Of a DNA stretch of 64,000 nucleotides, positions 1-9,556 are shown piece after piece. The stretch comes from Archangium gephyra. Lineage in GTDB: Bacteria > Myxococcota > Myxococcia > Myxococcales > Myxococcaceae. Each line of letters starts with the position of its first letter. The first letter of the stretch is position 1. The translations under genes and the position numbers were made by a program. The stretch covers positions 5,542,501 through 5,606,500 of the forward strand of contig NZ_CP011509.1 in assembly GCF_001027285.1 (NCBI RefSeq). Reading direction: 5' to 3'. The notes under the pieces were generated by a model. The model ran no database searches. It was not told the DNA's origin and was given only the letters and a program-made list of their open reading frames with translations.

Positions 1-3000
1 GGCCGCTCCAGGTAGCCGCGGCCCAGGCTCTCGCCGCCAATGTACAGCTCGCCCCACACGCCCACGGGCACTGGCGCCAACCGCTCGTCCAGCACGTACA
101 CCCGGACGTTGGAGAGGGGACGGCCGATGTGAGGCAAGCCCTCCACCACGCCCTCCGGCTCCACCTGGCAGATGGTGGTGGCCACGGTGTTCTCCGCCGG
201 GCCATAGACATTCACCAGCGCCGCCTTCAACTCCTGGCGGGGCCGGCGGTGCAGCTTGTCGCCTCCGGTGAAGAGCCAGCGCAGCACCACGCCCTCCGTC
301 CACGGCTCCTCCAGCACCGCCTCCGCCATGGGCGTGGCCATGAAGGACACGGTGATGCGCTCTTCGGCCAGCCATTGCAGCAGCCGCCGAGGCTCGGCGC
401 GCACCTCGTCCTCCGGCATGTGCACGCTGGCACCCACCATGAGGTTGAGCCACACCTCCCAGACGGAGACATCGAAGGAGAGGCCCACCACGAGCGTCGT
501 CCTGTCCTCCGGCTTCACGTCGTAGGTGTGCTGGTACCACTTGCCCAGGTTGACGAGGCTGCGGTGAGTCACCGCCACGCCCTTGGGCCTGCCCGTGGAG
601 CCGGAGGTGTAGATGCTGTAGGCGAGGTTGTCCGCGCACACGCCCGTCTCCGGACGGTGCTTGGGCTGCGCTTGCAGCACGCTCTCGTCATCCAGGCACA
701 CCACCGCCGCCCCGGCGCCCTCCACACGGTCCGCCCGAGCACGGTGTGACAGCACCACCTTGGCACCGCTGTCGCCCACCACCTGGCGCTGCCACTCGGT
801 GGGGTAGGCCACGTCCACCGGCAGGTAGGCGCCACCGGCCTTGAGGATGGCCAGAGCGCCCACGATGAAGTCCACCGAGCGCGGCACGCACACCACGCCC
901 ACGGACTCGGGCCCCACGCCCAACGTGCGCAGGTGGTGCGCCAGCTGGTTGGCCCGCTCGTCCAGCTCGCGGTACGTCAGCTTGCGGTGCTTGTCGGCCA
1001 CCGCCAGCGCGTCGGGATTCGCACGGGCATGAGCCTCCACCAGCTCGTGGACGCACGCCTCGCGCGGGTACTCGGCTCCTGTCGCGTTCCACTCCACCAG
1101 CACCTGCTGACGCTCGGCCTCGGCCATCAGAGGCAGCGAGGCGAGGGGCGCATCGGGCTGAGAGAGGATGGAGGTGAGCAGCACCTGCAGGTGGCTCATC
1201 ATGCGCGCGGCGGTGTCGCGCTCGAAGAGGTCGGTGGAGTACTCGAAGGTGCCGAGGAAGCCCTCGGGAGAGGGCGAGAGGAAGAGGCAGGCGTCGAATC
1301 GGGAGACGCGGTTCTCCAGCTCGAGCGGGCGCAGGGAGAGGCCTGGGAGGGCCAGCTCGGCCACGGGCGCGCTCTGCAGGGCGAACATCACCTGGAAGAG
1401 CGGCGAGCGGCTCAGGTCACGCGGAGGCCGCAATTCCTCGACGAGCTTCTCGAAGGGAACGTCCTGGTGCTCGAAGGCATCGAGGGTGGTGGACCGGACC
1501 TGGGAGAGCAGGGAGCGGAAGGAGGCCCGAGAGTCGATGCGGGAGCGCAGGACGAGGGTGCTGACGAAGAAGCCGATGAGGCTCTCGAGCTCGGCCTGCT
1601 GGCGGCCGGCGATGGGCGAGCCGACGCAGATGTCGTCCTGGTTGGAGTAGCGAGAGAGCAGGAGCTGGAAAGAGGCCAGCAGGGCCATGAAGGGAGTGAC
1701 ACCTTCACGCTGACAAAGCTGGAGGAGGCGCTCGGAGAGGTCCTTTGAAAGCCTCACGGGAACCTGTGCGCCGCGGAACGACTGGACGGCGGGGCGAGGC
1801 TTGTCCGTGGGGAGCTCCAAGGTTTGAGGAGCCCCGGCGAGCTGCTGCTTCCAGTAGGAGATCTGCTGCTCGAGCACCTCGCTGCGCCACTGGCGCTGCC
1901 AGAGGGCGTAGTCCGCGTACTGCACCGGCAACTCGGGCAGCACGGAGGGCTTGCCCTGGAGATGGGCCTCATAATGGGCCGCCAGCTCCCGCACCAGCAC
2001 GCCCGAGGACCAGCCATCGGAGATGATGTGGTGCATGTTGAGCAGCAGCACATGCTCGCTCTCGGAGAGCCGCAGCAGGTGGGTGCGAAGGAGCGGACCC
2101 GTGGAGAGGTTGAAGGGGCGCTGGGCGTCCTCCTGGGCGAGGCGCAGAGCTTCCGCCTCGCGTTGCTCGGAGGGAAGGCTCGAGAGGTCCACCACTTCGA
2201 GCGGGAAGGAGACGGAGGGGGCGATGACCTGGAGGGGCTGCCCTGCCTCGGAGCGGAAGGTGGTGCGCAGCGACTCGTGACGGCGCACCAGTTCCTGGAA
2301 GCCGTGCCGGAGTGCGGCGAGGTCCAGGGTGCCCTCGAGCCGGATGGCGGCCGGGAGGTTGTAGAGAGGGCTGTCGGGCTCGAGTTGATCGAGGAACCAC
2401 AACCGCTGCTGGGCGAAGGAGAGGGGCAGCGGGCCGCTGCGGGGAGCGGGCACCAGAGGGGGGAGGCGCGAGGCGGCGCTGGCCAGGGTGGCGGCCTCGA
2501 GGCGAGCCGCGAAGGCCCGCAGGGAGGGAGCCTCGAAGAGGGTGCGCAGCGGCAATTCAACGCCAAAGGTGGCGTGCAGGCGCGCCATCACCTGGGTGGC
2601 CAGCAGGGAGTGGCCGCCGAGGGAGAAGAAGTCGTCGTCGCGGCCCACCTGGGAGACGCGCAGCACCTGGGCCCAGAGCGCGGCGAGCCGCTCCTCGGTG
2701 GGGGTGGCGGGAGGGGTGTAGGGCTGATTGCGCGCGCTGTCGGGCGCGGGCAGGGCCTTGCGGTCCACCTTGGCGTTGGAGGTGAGCGGGAGGCTCTCCA
2801 GCGCCACGAAGGCCGAGGGCCGCATGAACTCGGGCAGCCGCTGAGCGAGGGAGGCGCGCAGCGAGTCCACGTCGGTGAGCGGCTGACCCGGAGGAGGAAC
2901 GACGTAGGCGACGAGCCGCTTGTCGCCGGGGACGTCCTCGCGGACGAGGGCCACGGCTTCACGCACCTCGGGGTGCGCGAGGAGGGCGGCCTCCACTTCG

Positions 3001-6000
3001 GCCAGCTCGATGCGGTAGCCGCGCACCTTCACCTGGTTGTCGAGGCGGCCGAGGAACTTGAGCACGCCATCGGGACGCCAACGGGCCAGGTCGCCGGTGC
3101 GGTAGAGCCGCTCACCGGGCTGTGAGGCGAAGGGGTTGGGGACGAAGCGCTCGGCGGTGAGCTCCGGGCGGGAGAGGTAGCCGCGGGCCAGGCCGTCGCC
3201 GCCGATGTAGAGCTCGCCGGGGACGCCCACGGGCACGGGCCGCAGGTGCGCGTCGAGCAGGTACACCTGGGTGTTGGCGATGGGCGTACCGATGGGCACT
3301 GAGTCACCGGGCTGCTCGGGATGCGTCATCCGGAAGCAGGAGGTGAAGAGGGTGCTCTCGGTGGGGCCGTAGCAGGCCGTCACGGGAATGCGCAGCTGCT
3401 CCAGGACGCGGCGGACGTGCGGGGCGGAAACGACATCGCCACCGGTGAGGAGCTGGCGCAGACCGCGCAGGCTGTCGAGCTTGTGGTCCACGGCCTGGGT
3501 GAAGAGGCCGGAGGTGAGGTGGAGCGTGGTGACGCCGTGGCGCTGCAGTACCTGGGTCAGCAGCTCCAGGTCGCTGGGAGACTGAGGCGGGAAGACGACG
3601 AGGCGAGCGCCATACACCAGCGGACCCCACACCTCGAGCGTGGAGGCATCGAAGGAGATGGGGGCCAGGAGGAGGAAGGTCTCCTCGGGGCCGAGGTGGG
3701 CGTAGGAGGCTCCATGAAGCAGGCGCAGGACGGAGCGGTGCTCGATGGCAACGCCCTTGGGCCTGCCGGTGGAGCCGGAGGTGAAGTCGACGTAGGCGAG
3801 GTTGCGCGAGGTGACGCCCGTGTTGGGCGCGGACGTGGGCAGGCCCTCGAAGCTCAGCTCCTCCCAGAGGAGGCACGGCAACGCGTCGGAGACGGGGAGT
3901 TGCGAGCGCAGGGCCTGAGAGGTGAGCAGCAGCCGGGGAGGAGCGTCCTCCAACATGAAGGCCAGGCGCTGGGCGGGGTAGGAGGCATCGAGCGGGAGGT
4001 AGGCGCCGCCGGCCTTGAGGATGCCCACCAGGGAGACGATGAGCTCCACGGAGCGCTCGAGGCACAGGGCGACGAGGGAGTCAGGCCCCACGCCATGGGA
4101 GCGCAGCAGGTGGGCGAGCTGGTTGGAGCGCGAGTCCAGCTCACGGTAGGAGAGACGCTGCTCGCCGAACTCGACGGCGATGGCGTCGGGACGCAGGGCC
4201 ACCTGCTGCTCGAAGAGGTGGTGGATGCAGGCGTCGTGGGGGTAGTCCCGCTGCGTCTGGTTCCAATCGACCAGCACCTGCTGGCGCTCGGCCTCGGGGA
4301 GGAGGGGCAGCTCGGAGAGAGCGGACTCGGGGCGCGAGAGCACGGCCTCCAGGAGGACCTGGAAGTGGCCCACCAGGCGCGCGGCGGTGGAAGGCTCGAA
4401 GAGGTCGGTGCTGAAGCCGAGCGTGCCGCTCAGGCCCTCGGAGGACTCGAAGAGGGAGAGCTCGAGGTCGAAGCGGGCGACATGGCTCTCCAGCTCCAGC
4501 GAGTGCAGGCGCAGCCCCGGCAGGGAGGCGGAGTCCAAGGGGTGAGGCTGGAGCGCGAGCATCACCTGGAAGAGGGGAGAGCGGCTCAAGTCACGCGAGG
4601 GGCGCAGCTCCTCGACGAGGCGCTCGAAGGGCATGTCCTGGTGGGCATAGGCCGAGAGCGTCGTCTCTCGCACCTGGTGCAGCAGGGAGCGGAAGGAGGG
4701 GTTGCCGCCGAGGCGAGCGCGCAGCACCAGGGTGTTGACGAAGAAGCCGATGAGGCCGTCGAGCTCCGGGCGGGGGCGGCCGGCGACGGGAGTGCCGAGG
4801 CAGAAGTCCTCCTGGCCCGAGTAGCGGAAGAGGAGCACCTGGAAGGCGGCCTGCAGCAGCATGAAGGGCGTGGAGCCCTCGGCGCGAGCCAGCGCCTTGA
4901 GCGCTTCCCACTGCTCGCGGGGAAGGCTTACCGGCAGACTGGCACCGCGCTGGCTGCGCACCGTGGGACGGGGCTTGTCGGTGGGCAGCTCCAGGCTCGC
5001 GGGAGCGCCGGAGAGCTGCGACTTCCAATAGGCGAGCCCCCGCTGGAGGGCCTCGCCCTGGAGCCACTGGCGCTGCCAGCGGCTGTAGTCACCGTACTGC
5101 ACGGGCAGCGCGGGCAAGGGCGAGGGACGGCCCTGGGAGAAGGCCTCATAGAGAGCGGCCATCTCCCGCAGCAGCACGCCCATGGAGCCGCCGTCCGAGA
5201 TGATGTGGTGCATCACCAGGACGAGCACGTGCTCGGAGGCCGAGAGCCGCAGCAGGGTGGTGCGCAGCAGCGGGCCGCGGGCCAGCTCGAAGGGACGCTG
5301 GGCCTCCTCGAGGGCCAGGCGCCGCACCTCGGCTTCGCGCTGCTCGGCGGGCAGTCCGGAGAGGTCCACGTGCCGCAGCGGCGTGGGGAGCTCGGCATGA
5401 ACCAGGCGGCGGGGCTCGCCAGCCTCGGAGTGGAAGGTGGTCCTCAGGGACTCGTGGCGGCGCACCACTTCGGCGAGGCCGCGCTCCAGGGCGCTGGTGT
5501 CCAGAGGCCCCTGCAGCCGCACGGCCGCGGGGATGAGCTCATGGGCCTGGCCCTGGGCGAGCTGCTCCAGGAACCACAGCCGCGCCTGGGAGAAGGAGGG
5601 CAGCGCGTCCTCTTCCTTCGCCTCGGAGGCGGGGTCCCGCGGCGTGAGCGCCACGCTGGAGGACAGAGGCGCTTGCGAGGACAGACGCTCGACGAGCTGT
5701 GCGAGGCTCGGACCGCTGAGCACCACCTCCATGGGCAGCGACAGGCCCAGTCCCTTCTCCACCTCGTGGCTGAACTCCACCGCGGCCAGGGAGTCCAGGC
5801 CGTAGCGGGTGAGCGGCTCGTCCCGCTCCAGCTGCTCGGGCTGCATGCGCAGCCGGCGGGCGAACCGCGTGCGCAGCCAGGCCTCGAGCTCCTCCGGCGA
5901 TTGCGGCCGGGCTTCCTCGGCCTCGGACGTGGCTTCCACGGCGGGGGCGAGCGGTGCCTCCGCACTCTCGAGCCCCTGCTCGCGCCAGGCCGCCAACTCC

Positions 6001-7724
6001 TGAAGCTCACCGGCCAGGAAGGCCGCACGGGACGCGCGACGCTGAATCTTGCCGCTGGACGTCTTGGGCAGGCTGCCCGGGGCGATGAGGGTGAGCGCGT
6101 GCAGCCGCAGCTCATGCTGCTCGGCGATGCGCTGGCGCAGGGCGTGGGCCACCGCCTCGATGCTCTCCTCCTGCTGCCGGCGCGTGTCGCGCTCGTACAC
6201 CAGCACCAGCCGCTCCTCGCCCTCCACCTCCACCGAGAAGGCGGCGCCGCACCCCGGCCGCAGCGCCGATGTCGCCTGCTCCGCCGTCAGCTCCACGTCC
6301 TGCGGGTGGTGGTTGCGCCCGCGGATGATGAGGAGGTCCTTCAAGCGGCCAGTGACGAAGAGCTGGCCGTCCTCGCGCAGGAAGCCCAGGTCGCCGGTGC
6401 GCAGGAAGGGCCCGGCGCCCTCGGCCGTGTGGGCGTGGAAGTCGCGCTGCGTCTCCTCGGCGCGGCGCCAGTAACCCTGGGCGACGCTCGGACCCTTCAC
6501 CCACACCTCGCCCACCTCACCGTGCGAGCACTGGGTGAGCGACTCCGGGTGCACCACGAGCACCTGCTGCTCGCCGAGCGCGGGCCCGCAGCCCACCAAC
6601 ACCTGACTGCGTGCCTGCTCCGGCTCGACGGCCACGGCACGCCCCTCGCGCAGCCGCTCCACGTCCAGGGCCTGCTGCTGGGGGAGGGCGCCCACCTGGC
6701 CGCCGGAGACGATGAGGGTGCCCTCGGCCAGGCCGTAGCAGGGGTAGAAGGACTCGCGGCGGAAGCCGCTGACGGAGAAGGCCTGGGCGAAGCGCTCCAG
6801 CGTCTCGGGACGGATGGGCTCGGCACCGCAGAAGGCGACTTCCCAGTGGCTCAAGTCCAAGGCCTGACGCTCGGCCTCGCTCGTCTTGCGCACGCACAAG
6901 TCGAAGGCGAAGTTGGGGCCACCGCTGATGGTGCCGCGCGTGCGGGAAACCTCTTCCAGCCAGCGCAGGGGACGGCGCAGGAAGCTGAGCGGAGAGAGGA
7001 GCGAGGTGGAGAAACCCCCGTACACGGTGCCGAGGATGCCGCCGATGAGGCCCATGTCATGGTAGGGCGGCAGCCAGATGACGCCCGCGCTGCCCTCGTG
7101 CATGCGGAAGGCGCCATGGATGAGGTGCAGGTTGTGCAGCAGGTTGCGGTGGCTGAGCATCACGCCCTTGGGCGTGCCGGTGGAGCCGGAGGTGTACTGG
7201 AGGAAGGCCAGCGAGTCGCCGTGGAGCTCGGGACGCTTCCAGTGGGACTCGACGCCCTGGGGCAGTTCATCGGTGGCCACCCAGCGCAGGCCGCGCAGGT
7301 CGGGGGCGGACTCGAGGAGGAAGTCGGCCATGGAGGTGATGAAGGAGGGAGCGAGCACCACCGTGGCCTGGGCGTCATGGATGAGGGCGCGCAGGCGAGG
7401 CAGGGTGCGCTCCAGGCGCGTCGGGTCCGGAGGGTAGGCGGGAACGGCGACGATGCCGGCGGCCAGGCAGCCGAAGAAGCCGGTGACGTAGTCGAGCCCC
7501 GGAGGGTAGAGGAGCACGGCGCGCGAGCCGGCCGGAACCTCTTGCTGCAAGAAGGCGCCAAGAGCGCGAGCGCGCTGCCACAGTCCCGAGTAGGTGAGCT
7601 CGGACGATTCTCCTTCGGCGTCCTCCAGGAAGGAGAACAGGCGTCGCTCTCCATGCCGCGTGGCGCGCTCTTCGAGCAACTCGAGCAGCGTCGAAGCATG
7701 GGAAACAGGCGAGGGGAACGTCAT
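1..7724 (-). CDS. NRPS loading protein: FAAL-ACP-C-A-PCP-C-A (3' end outside window)
   Basis: Multimodular nonribosomal peptide synthetase that should activate a fatty acid and start a lipopeptide; at least 2574 codons are visible. ATG at 7724 follows GGAGG. Read on the minus strand, residues about 1-590 are a fatty-acyl-AMP ligase ending in the A10-like motif PKTSSGKIQRRA (near 6060). An acyl carrier follows with GLDSLA (Ser about 645). Condensation domain 1 has HHIISDG (about 837). Adenylation domain 1 has TSGSTGRPKG (about 1313); its specificity positions read D-A-L-H-L-G-C-L. A peptidyl carrier has LGGHSL (about 1705). Condensation domain 2 has HHIISDGW (about 1897). Adenylation domain 2 has TSGSTGRPKG (about 2370) and reads D-V-W-F-F-G-V-V, and it is cut off near GRGYLER at base 1. 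I cannot assign amino acids safely. No epimerase or thioesterase is visible, so the rest of the cluster lies to the left. The 215 bp upstream of the start must hold its promoter, but I see no clear boxes. Confidence 0.95.
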   Translation of the reverse strand, partial: MTFPSPVSHASTLLELLEERATRHGERRLFSFLEDAEGESSELTYSGLWQRARALGAFLQQEVPAGSRAVLLYPPGLDYVTGFFGCLAAGIVAVPAYPPDPTRLERTLPRLRALIHDAQATVVLAPSFITSMADFLLESAPDLRGLRWVATDELPQGVESHWKRPELHGDSLAFLQYTSGSTGTPKGVMLSHRNLLHNLHLIHGAFRMHEGSAGVIWLPPYHDMGLIGGILGTVYGGFSTSLLSPLSFLRRPLRWLEEVSRTRGTISGGPNFAFDLCVRKTSEAERQALDLSHWEVAFCGAEPIRPETLERFAQAFSVSGFRRESFYPCYGLAEGTLIVSGGQVGALPQQQALDVERLREGRAVAVEPEQARSQVLVGCGPALGEQQVLVVHPESLTQCSHGEVGEVWVKGPSVAQGYWRRAEETQRDFHAHTAEGAGPFLRTGDLGFLREDGQLFVTGRLKDLLIIRGRNHHPQDVELTAEQATSALRPGCGAAFSVEVEGEERLVLVYERDTRRQQEESIEAVAHALRQRIAEQHELRLHALTLIAPGSLPKTSSGKIQRRASRAAFLAGELQELAAWREQGLESAEAPLAPAVEATSEAEEARPQSPEELEAWLRTRFARRLRMQPEQLERDEPLTRYGLDSLAAVEFSHEVEKGLGLSLPMEVVLSGPSLAQLVERLSSQAPLSSSVALTPRDPASEAKEEDALPSFSQARLWFLEQLAQGQAHELIPAAVRLQGPLDTSALERGLAEVVRRHESLRTTFHSEAGEPRRLVHAELPTPLRHVDLSGLPAEQREAEVRRLALEEAQRPFELARGPLLRTTLLRLSASEHVLVLVMHHIISDGGSMGVLLREMAALYEAFSQGRPSPLPALPVQYGDYSRWQRQWLQGEALQRGLAYWKSQLSGAPASLELPTDKPRPTVRSQRGASLPVSLPREQWEALKALARAEGSTPFMLLQAAFQVLLFRYSGQEDFCLGTPVAGRPRPELDGLIGFFVNTLVLRARLGGNPSFRSLLHQVRETTLSAYAHQDMPFERLVEELRPSRDLSRSPLFQVMLALQPHPLDSASLPGLRLHSLELESHVARFDLELSLFESSEGLSGTLGFSTDLFEPSTAARLVGHFQVLLEAVLSRPESALSELPLLPEAERQQVLVDWNQTQRDYPHDACIHHLFEQQVALRPDAIAVEFGEQRLSYRELDSRSNQLAHLLRSHGVGPDSLVALCLERSVELIVSLVGILKAGGAYLPLDASYPAQRLAFMLEDAPPRLLLTSQALRSQLPVSDALPCLLWEELSFEGLPTSAPNTGVTSRNLAYVDFTSGSTGRPKGVAIEHRSVLRLLHGASYAHLGPEETFLLLAPISFDASTLEVWGPLVYGARLVVFPPQSPSDLELLTQVLQRHGVTTLHLTSGLFTQAVDHKLDSLRGLRQLLTGGDVVSAPHVRRVLEQLRIPVTACYGPTESTLFTSCFRMTHPEQPGDSVPIGTPIANTQVYLLDAHLRPVPVGVPGELYIGGDGLARGYLSRPELTAERFVPNPFASQPGERLYRTGDLARWRPDGVLKFLGRLDNQVKVRGYRIELAEVEAALLAHPEVREAVALVREDVPGDKRLVAYVVPPPGQPLTDVDSLRASLAQRLPEFMRPSAFVALESLPLTSNAKVDRKALPAPDSARNQPYTPPATPTEERLAALWAQVLRVSQVGRDDDFFSLGGHSLLATQVMARLHATFGVELPLRTLFEAPSLRAFAARLEAATLASAASRLPPLVPAPRSGPLPLSFAQQRLWFLDQLEPDSPLYNLPAAIRLEGTLDLAALRHGFQELVRRHESLRTTFRSEAGQPLQVIAPSVSFPLEVVDLSSLPSEQREAEALRLAQEDAQRPFNLSTGPLLRTHLLRLSESEHVLLLNMHHIISDGWSSGVLVRELAAHYEAHLQGKPSVLPELPVQYADYALWQRQWRSEVLEQQISYWKQQLAGAPQTLELPTDKPRPAVQSFRGAQVPVRLSKDLSERLLQLCQREGVTPFMALLASFQLLLSRYSNQDDICVGSPIAGRQQAELESLIGFFVSTLVLRSRIDSRASFRSLLSQVRSTTLDAFEHQDVPFEKLVEELRPPRDLSRSPLFQVMFALQSAPVAELALPGLSLRPLELENRVSRFDACLFLSPSPEGFLGTFEYSTDLFERDTAARMMSHLQVLLTSILSQPDAPLASLPLMAEAERQQVLVEWNATGAEYPREACVHELVEAHARANPDALAVADKHRKLTYRELDERANQLAHHLRTLGVGPESVGVVCVPRSVDFIVGALAILKAGGAYLPVDVAYPTEWQRQVVGDSGAKVVLSHRARADRVEGAGAAVVCLDDESVLQAQPKHRPETGVCADNLAYSIYTSGSTGRPKGVAVTHRSLVNLGKWYQHTYDVKPEDRTTLVVGLSFDVSVWEVWLNLMVGASVHMPEDEVRAEPRRLLQWLAEERITVSFMATPMAEAVLEEPWTEGVVLRWLFTGGDKLHRRPRQELKAALVNVYGPAENTVATTICQVEPEGVVEGLPHIGRPLSNVRVYVLDERLAPVPVGVWGELYIGGESLGRGYLER

Positions 7725-7938
7725 TGCAACCTCCGTCAGGGCGCGAAGCGCCGAGAGCGTAGGTGCACGCGAGTGTCCCCTACAAGACATGGTCGCCCGG
7801 TTGCTGAGGTTGCTGGCGTCAGGAGCAGGCAGGGGCGTGGGCCCGCTCTACACGTTGCTACAGGCCGCGCCCTGATTCCGAGGGCCCAGGAGCACCAGCA
7901 ACCCGGGATGCGTTCAGAAGACCCAATGAAAAGGAGGA

Positions 7939-7971
7939 CGGTAGGACAGAGGAATCGAACCTCCCAGGGAC
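7939..7971 (-). repeat. selC: Duplicated 3' end of selC (att-like repeat)
   Basis: All 33 bases match 9557-9589, covering the discriminator base, the 3' acceptor strand and the T arm. It lacks the anticodon arm and 5' half, so it cannot be a tRNA gene. Outside the 33 bp the two sites diverge. It most likely marks the far attachment site of the island. Confidence 0.85.
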
Positions 7972-7993
7972 GGGTCCACCCGCGTCCGGCCTT

Positions 7994-8013
7994 CTTGGGT
8001 ACGACTTGGGTAC
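7994..8013. repeat. Pair of 9-bp direct repeats inside the island boundary
   Basis: CTTGGGTAC occurs twice, at 7994-8002 and 8005-8013, separated by two bases and 22 bp inside the att-like repeat. Short direct repeats at this place resemble arm-type binding sites of tyrosine integrases. The rest of 8014-8172 shows no gene I can recognise. Confidence 0.35.
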
Positions 8014-8172
8014 GGTAGGTAAAGCCTCCGTGCTAGCTAAGCGGGCGTGCATCGGAGCGAGATCAACAGCCCCCGCTTCGCGACCGTGACCTGAGCCGGC
8101 AGAGCCCCTTCCAGATGTTCTCGATGGCCAGCGACCCGAATTCGCGCTTGCCTCAACGGCCCTGTGGTCCCT

Positions 8173-8466
8173 TCAGGAGATGAGCTTCGAGCCGATGATG
8201 CGCAGGAGCGACGAGAGCCAGACCAGGGCATAGGCGGTCGGGGGACGTTGGCCGGACGCGATCTTCTCCACCTCGTTCCAGTCATCGGACAACTGCCCCA
8301 TCGTCAGCTCGGACTCAGGTGGGGGAGTGTACACCGAGTACAGGTGCTTCTCCGGGATGCTCCAGTAGAAGTCCTCGGTGACTTCGAGCTCCGTACGGCC
8401 AGTTCGCTCCAGGTGGTCGAACAGGGCATTTGCTGCCCGTCGTAGGTCGGAAAGCTGAATCTTCAC
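8173..8466 (-). CDS. Probable immunity protein of a toxin-immunity pair
   Basis: A 97-residue protein starting at GTG 8466 after GGGAGGAG. The sequence has no membrane segment or signal peptide. It contains DFYWSIPEKHLYSVY near residue 35, MGQLSDDW in the middle and YALVWLSSLLR near the end. This arrangement resembles small cytoplasmic immunity proteins found just downstream of polymorphic-toxin C termini; that is recollection of the family type, not a search result. The GTG overlaps the TGA of the upstream toxin frame in GTGA, which implies translational coupling. The gene is intact although its toxin is broken, so it could still protect against toxin from kin. Confidence 0.6.
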   Translation of the reverse strand: MKIQLSDLRRAANALFDHLERTGRTELEVTEDFYWSIPEKHLYSVYTPPPESELTMGQLSDDWNEVEKIASGQRPPTAYALVWLSSLLRIIGSKLIS

Positions 8467-9280
8467 GGTTCTCCTCCCAAGTCTCTGATGGCCTTCTCGA
8501 ACGCCCGGAGCTCGTCCTCCAGGTGCTTGACTCGGCCGTTGATGATCCTCTGCCGGACCTCCGGTGAGGGGGCGTTCCTCAAGATGCCCTGGTTGTCGAA
8601 AGCATCGGGGTTGGCCTTGTAATCCGCCAGCTTCTGCCGGTGCTCCGCCAGTCGTGCCTTCAGGGACTTGATCGACTCCGATGGGTTGGAGCTGGTCTGG
8701 CGCCCACGCATCGTCATTGCCACCGCGCTCGGCGCCAGGGCGATGGTGACGGTCTCGGCACTTGTGGGTCGGCCATGTCCTTGAACGCCTCCAGCATCTC
8801 CTCCAGCACGGCGCCCTTGGCGAGCGCCAGGGCCAAGGCGAAACGGCCATCCCCGTTGACGGTGGGGCTTTCCGTCAGCAGGCGCAGACAGTCCCCGGGC
8901 CTGCCGGTGCGCTCGCACCAGCGCAGGTAGTCGCGCGCCAACTCCACCTCCGGTGTTGTGGACTGCCCCTCCAGGTGCTCGTCCGGCTCGAGCGGAGTAA
9001 TGCGGCGGCCAGGTGTCTCGTACGTGTACGAACCGCTCCGCACTTCCATCTCGAACAGCCGCCGGGCGGCTTCCTGGGGCCGAGTGGAGGGCCGAACATC
9101 CCGAGCCAGTTCCGACACGGCCTCCTCGAACTCGCCGCTGCCCAGCGCCACCGGCCTGGCGCCGGAACGAGGGGTGAAGACGAGGGGATCGGTCTGGCCC
9201 GTGTCCAGGCGCACGACTCGGGAGGCAGTGCCACACCCGACGAGGAGAACCAGCAGCACGGCCGTGCAGCACAGCTTCAT
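8463..9280 (-). pseudogene. SitA-like lipoprotein polymorphic toxin, internally deleted and frameshifted
   Basis: ATG 9280 follows GGGAGGAAT and opens a type II signal peptide with lipobox LLVGC (Cys about 17). The frame continues through RVVRLDTGQTDPLVFTPR and YLRWCERTGRPGDCLRLL to EAFKDMADPQ, then stops at 8714. A second frame picks up at once with TVTIALAPSAVAMTMRG. It runs to 8463 with a charged tail holding DNQGILRNAPSPEVRQRI, a C-terminal style I associate with polymorphic toxins. The N-terminal part resembles myxobacterial SitA5/SitA6-type toxins, which are normally much longer. I infer an internal deletion that removed the middle region and shifted the frame. SitA toxins move between cells by outer-membrane exchange. 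What remains may be a short secreted lipoprotein of 188 residues (8714-9280). Confidence 0.6.
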
Positions 9281-9361
9281 GGGGATTCCTCCCGGCCACC
9301 CCTCTATGGGTAGCAAACTCGGAAGGGTACCCAATGGGTGCGACGATCCCCGGAGCGGGGT

Positions 9362-9538
9362 TCACGGGTAGGTCACGCCGCCGAGGGTGACAGGCCGACC
9401 TCCGTTCTCGTCCCACAACTTGAGGGTAAAGGTGCCCCGCACCTCATGAGCCACTTGCTCGCTGATTCGCCACGAAATGCGCGGGACGTGAGCGGCTGGA
9501 TTCCTGGAGGTTCCGAAGACACCCTTCAGCAGGTTCAT
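9362..9538 (-). pseudogene. Gene fragment, N-terminal part like the end of a Hypoth_Ymh (TIGR02391) protein
   Basis: A 58-codon reading frame from ATG 9538. Its first half, with LLKGVFGTSRNPAAH, looks like the C-terminal signature of the TIGR02391/Hypoth_Ymh family, which is common in phage and defence islands. The second half (EVRGTFTLKLWDENGGRPV) does not fit that family, so the frame looks like a deletion junction between two genes. The codons upstream of ATG belong to the selC 3' end, so the N-terminal part of the original gene is gone. It is probably not functional. Confidence 0.35.
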
Positions 9539-9556
9539 GAAGCCGCGAAAACGGAT

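Noticed and set aside
7939..7980. Second tRNA gene
   Set aside because: Only the 3' acceptor strand and T arm match selC; the anticodon arm and 5' acceptor strand are missing.
3321..8018. A 1565-codon open frame on the plus strand opposite the NRPS gene
   Set aside because: Its translation is low-complexity Gly/Gln/Leu/Ala/Val with no domain, while the minus strand gives continuous NRPS motifs. High GC content keeps the antisense frame open.
8714..9334. Start of the lipoprotein at 9334
   Set aside because: The signal peptide and a strong ribosome site point to ATG 9280; the extra 18 residues precede the signal peptide.
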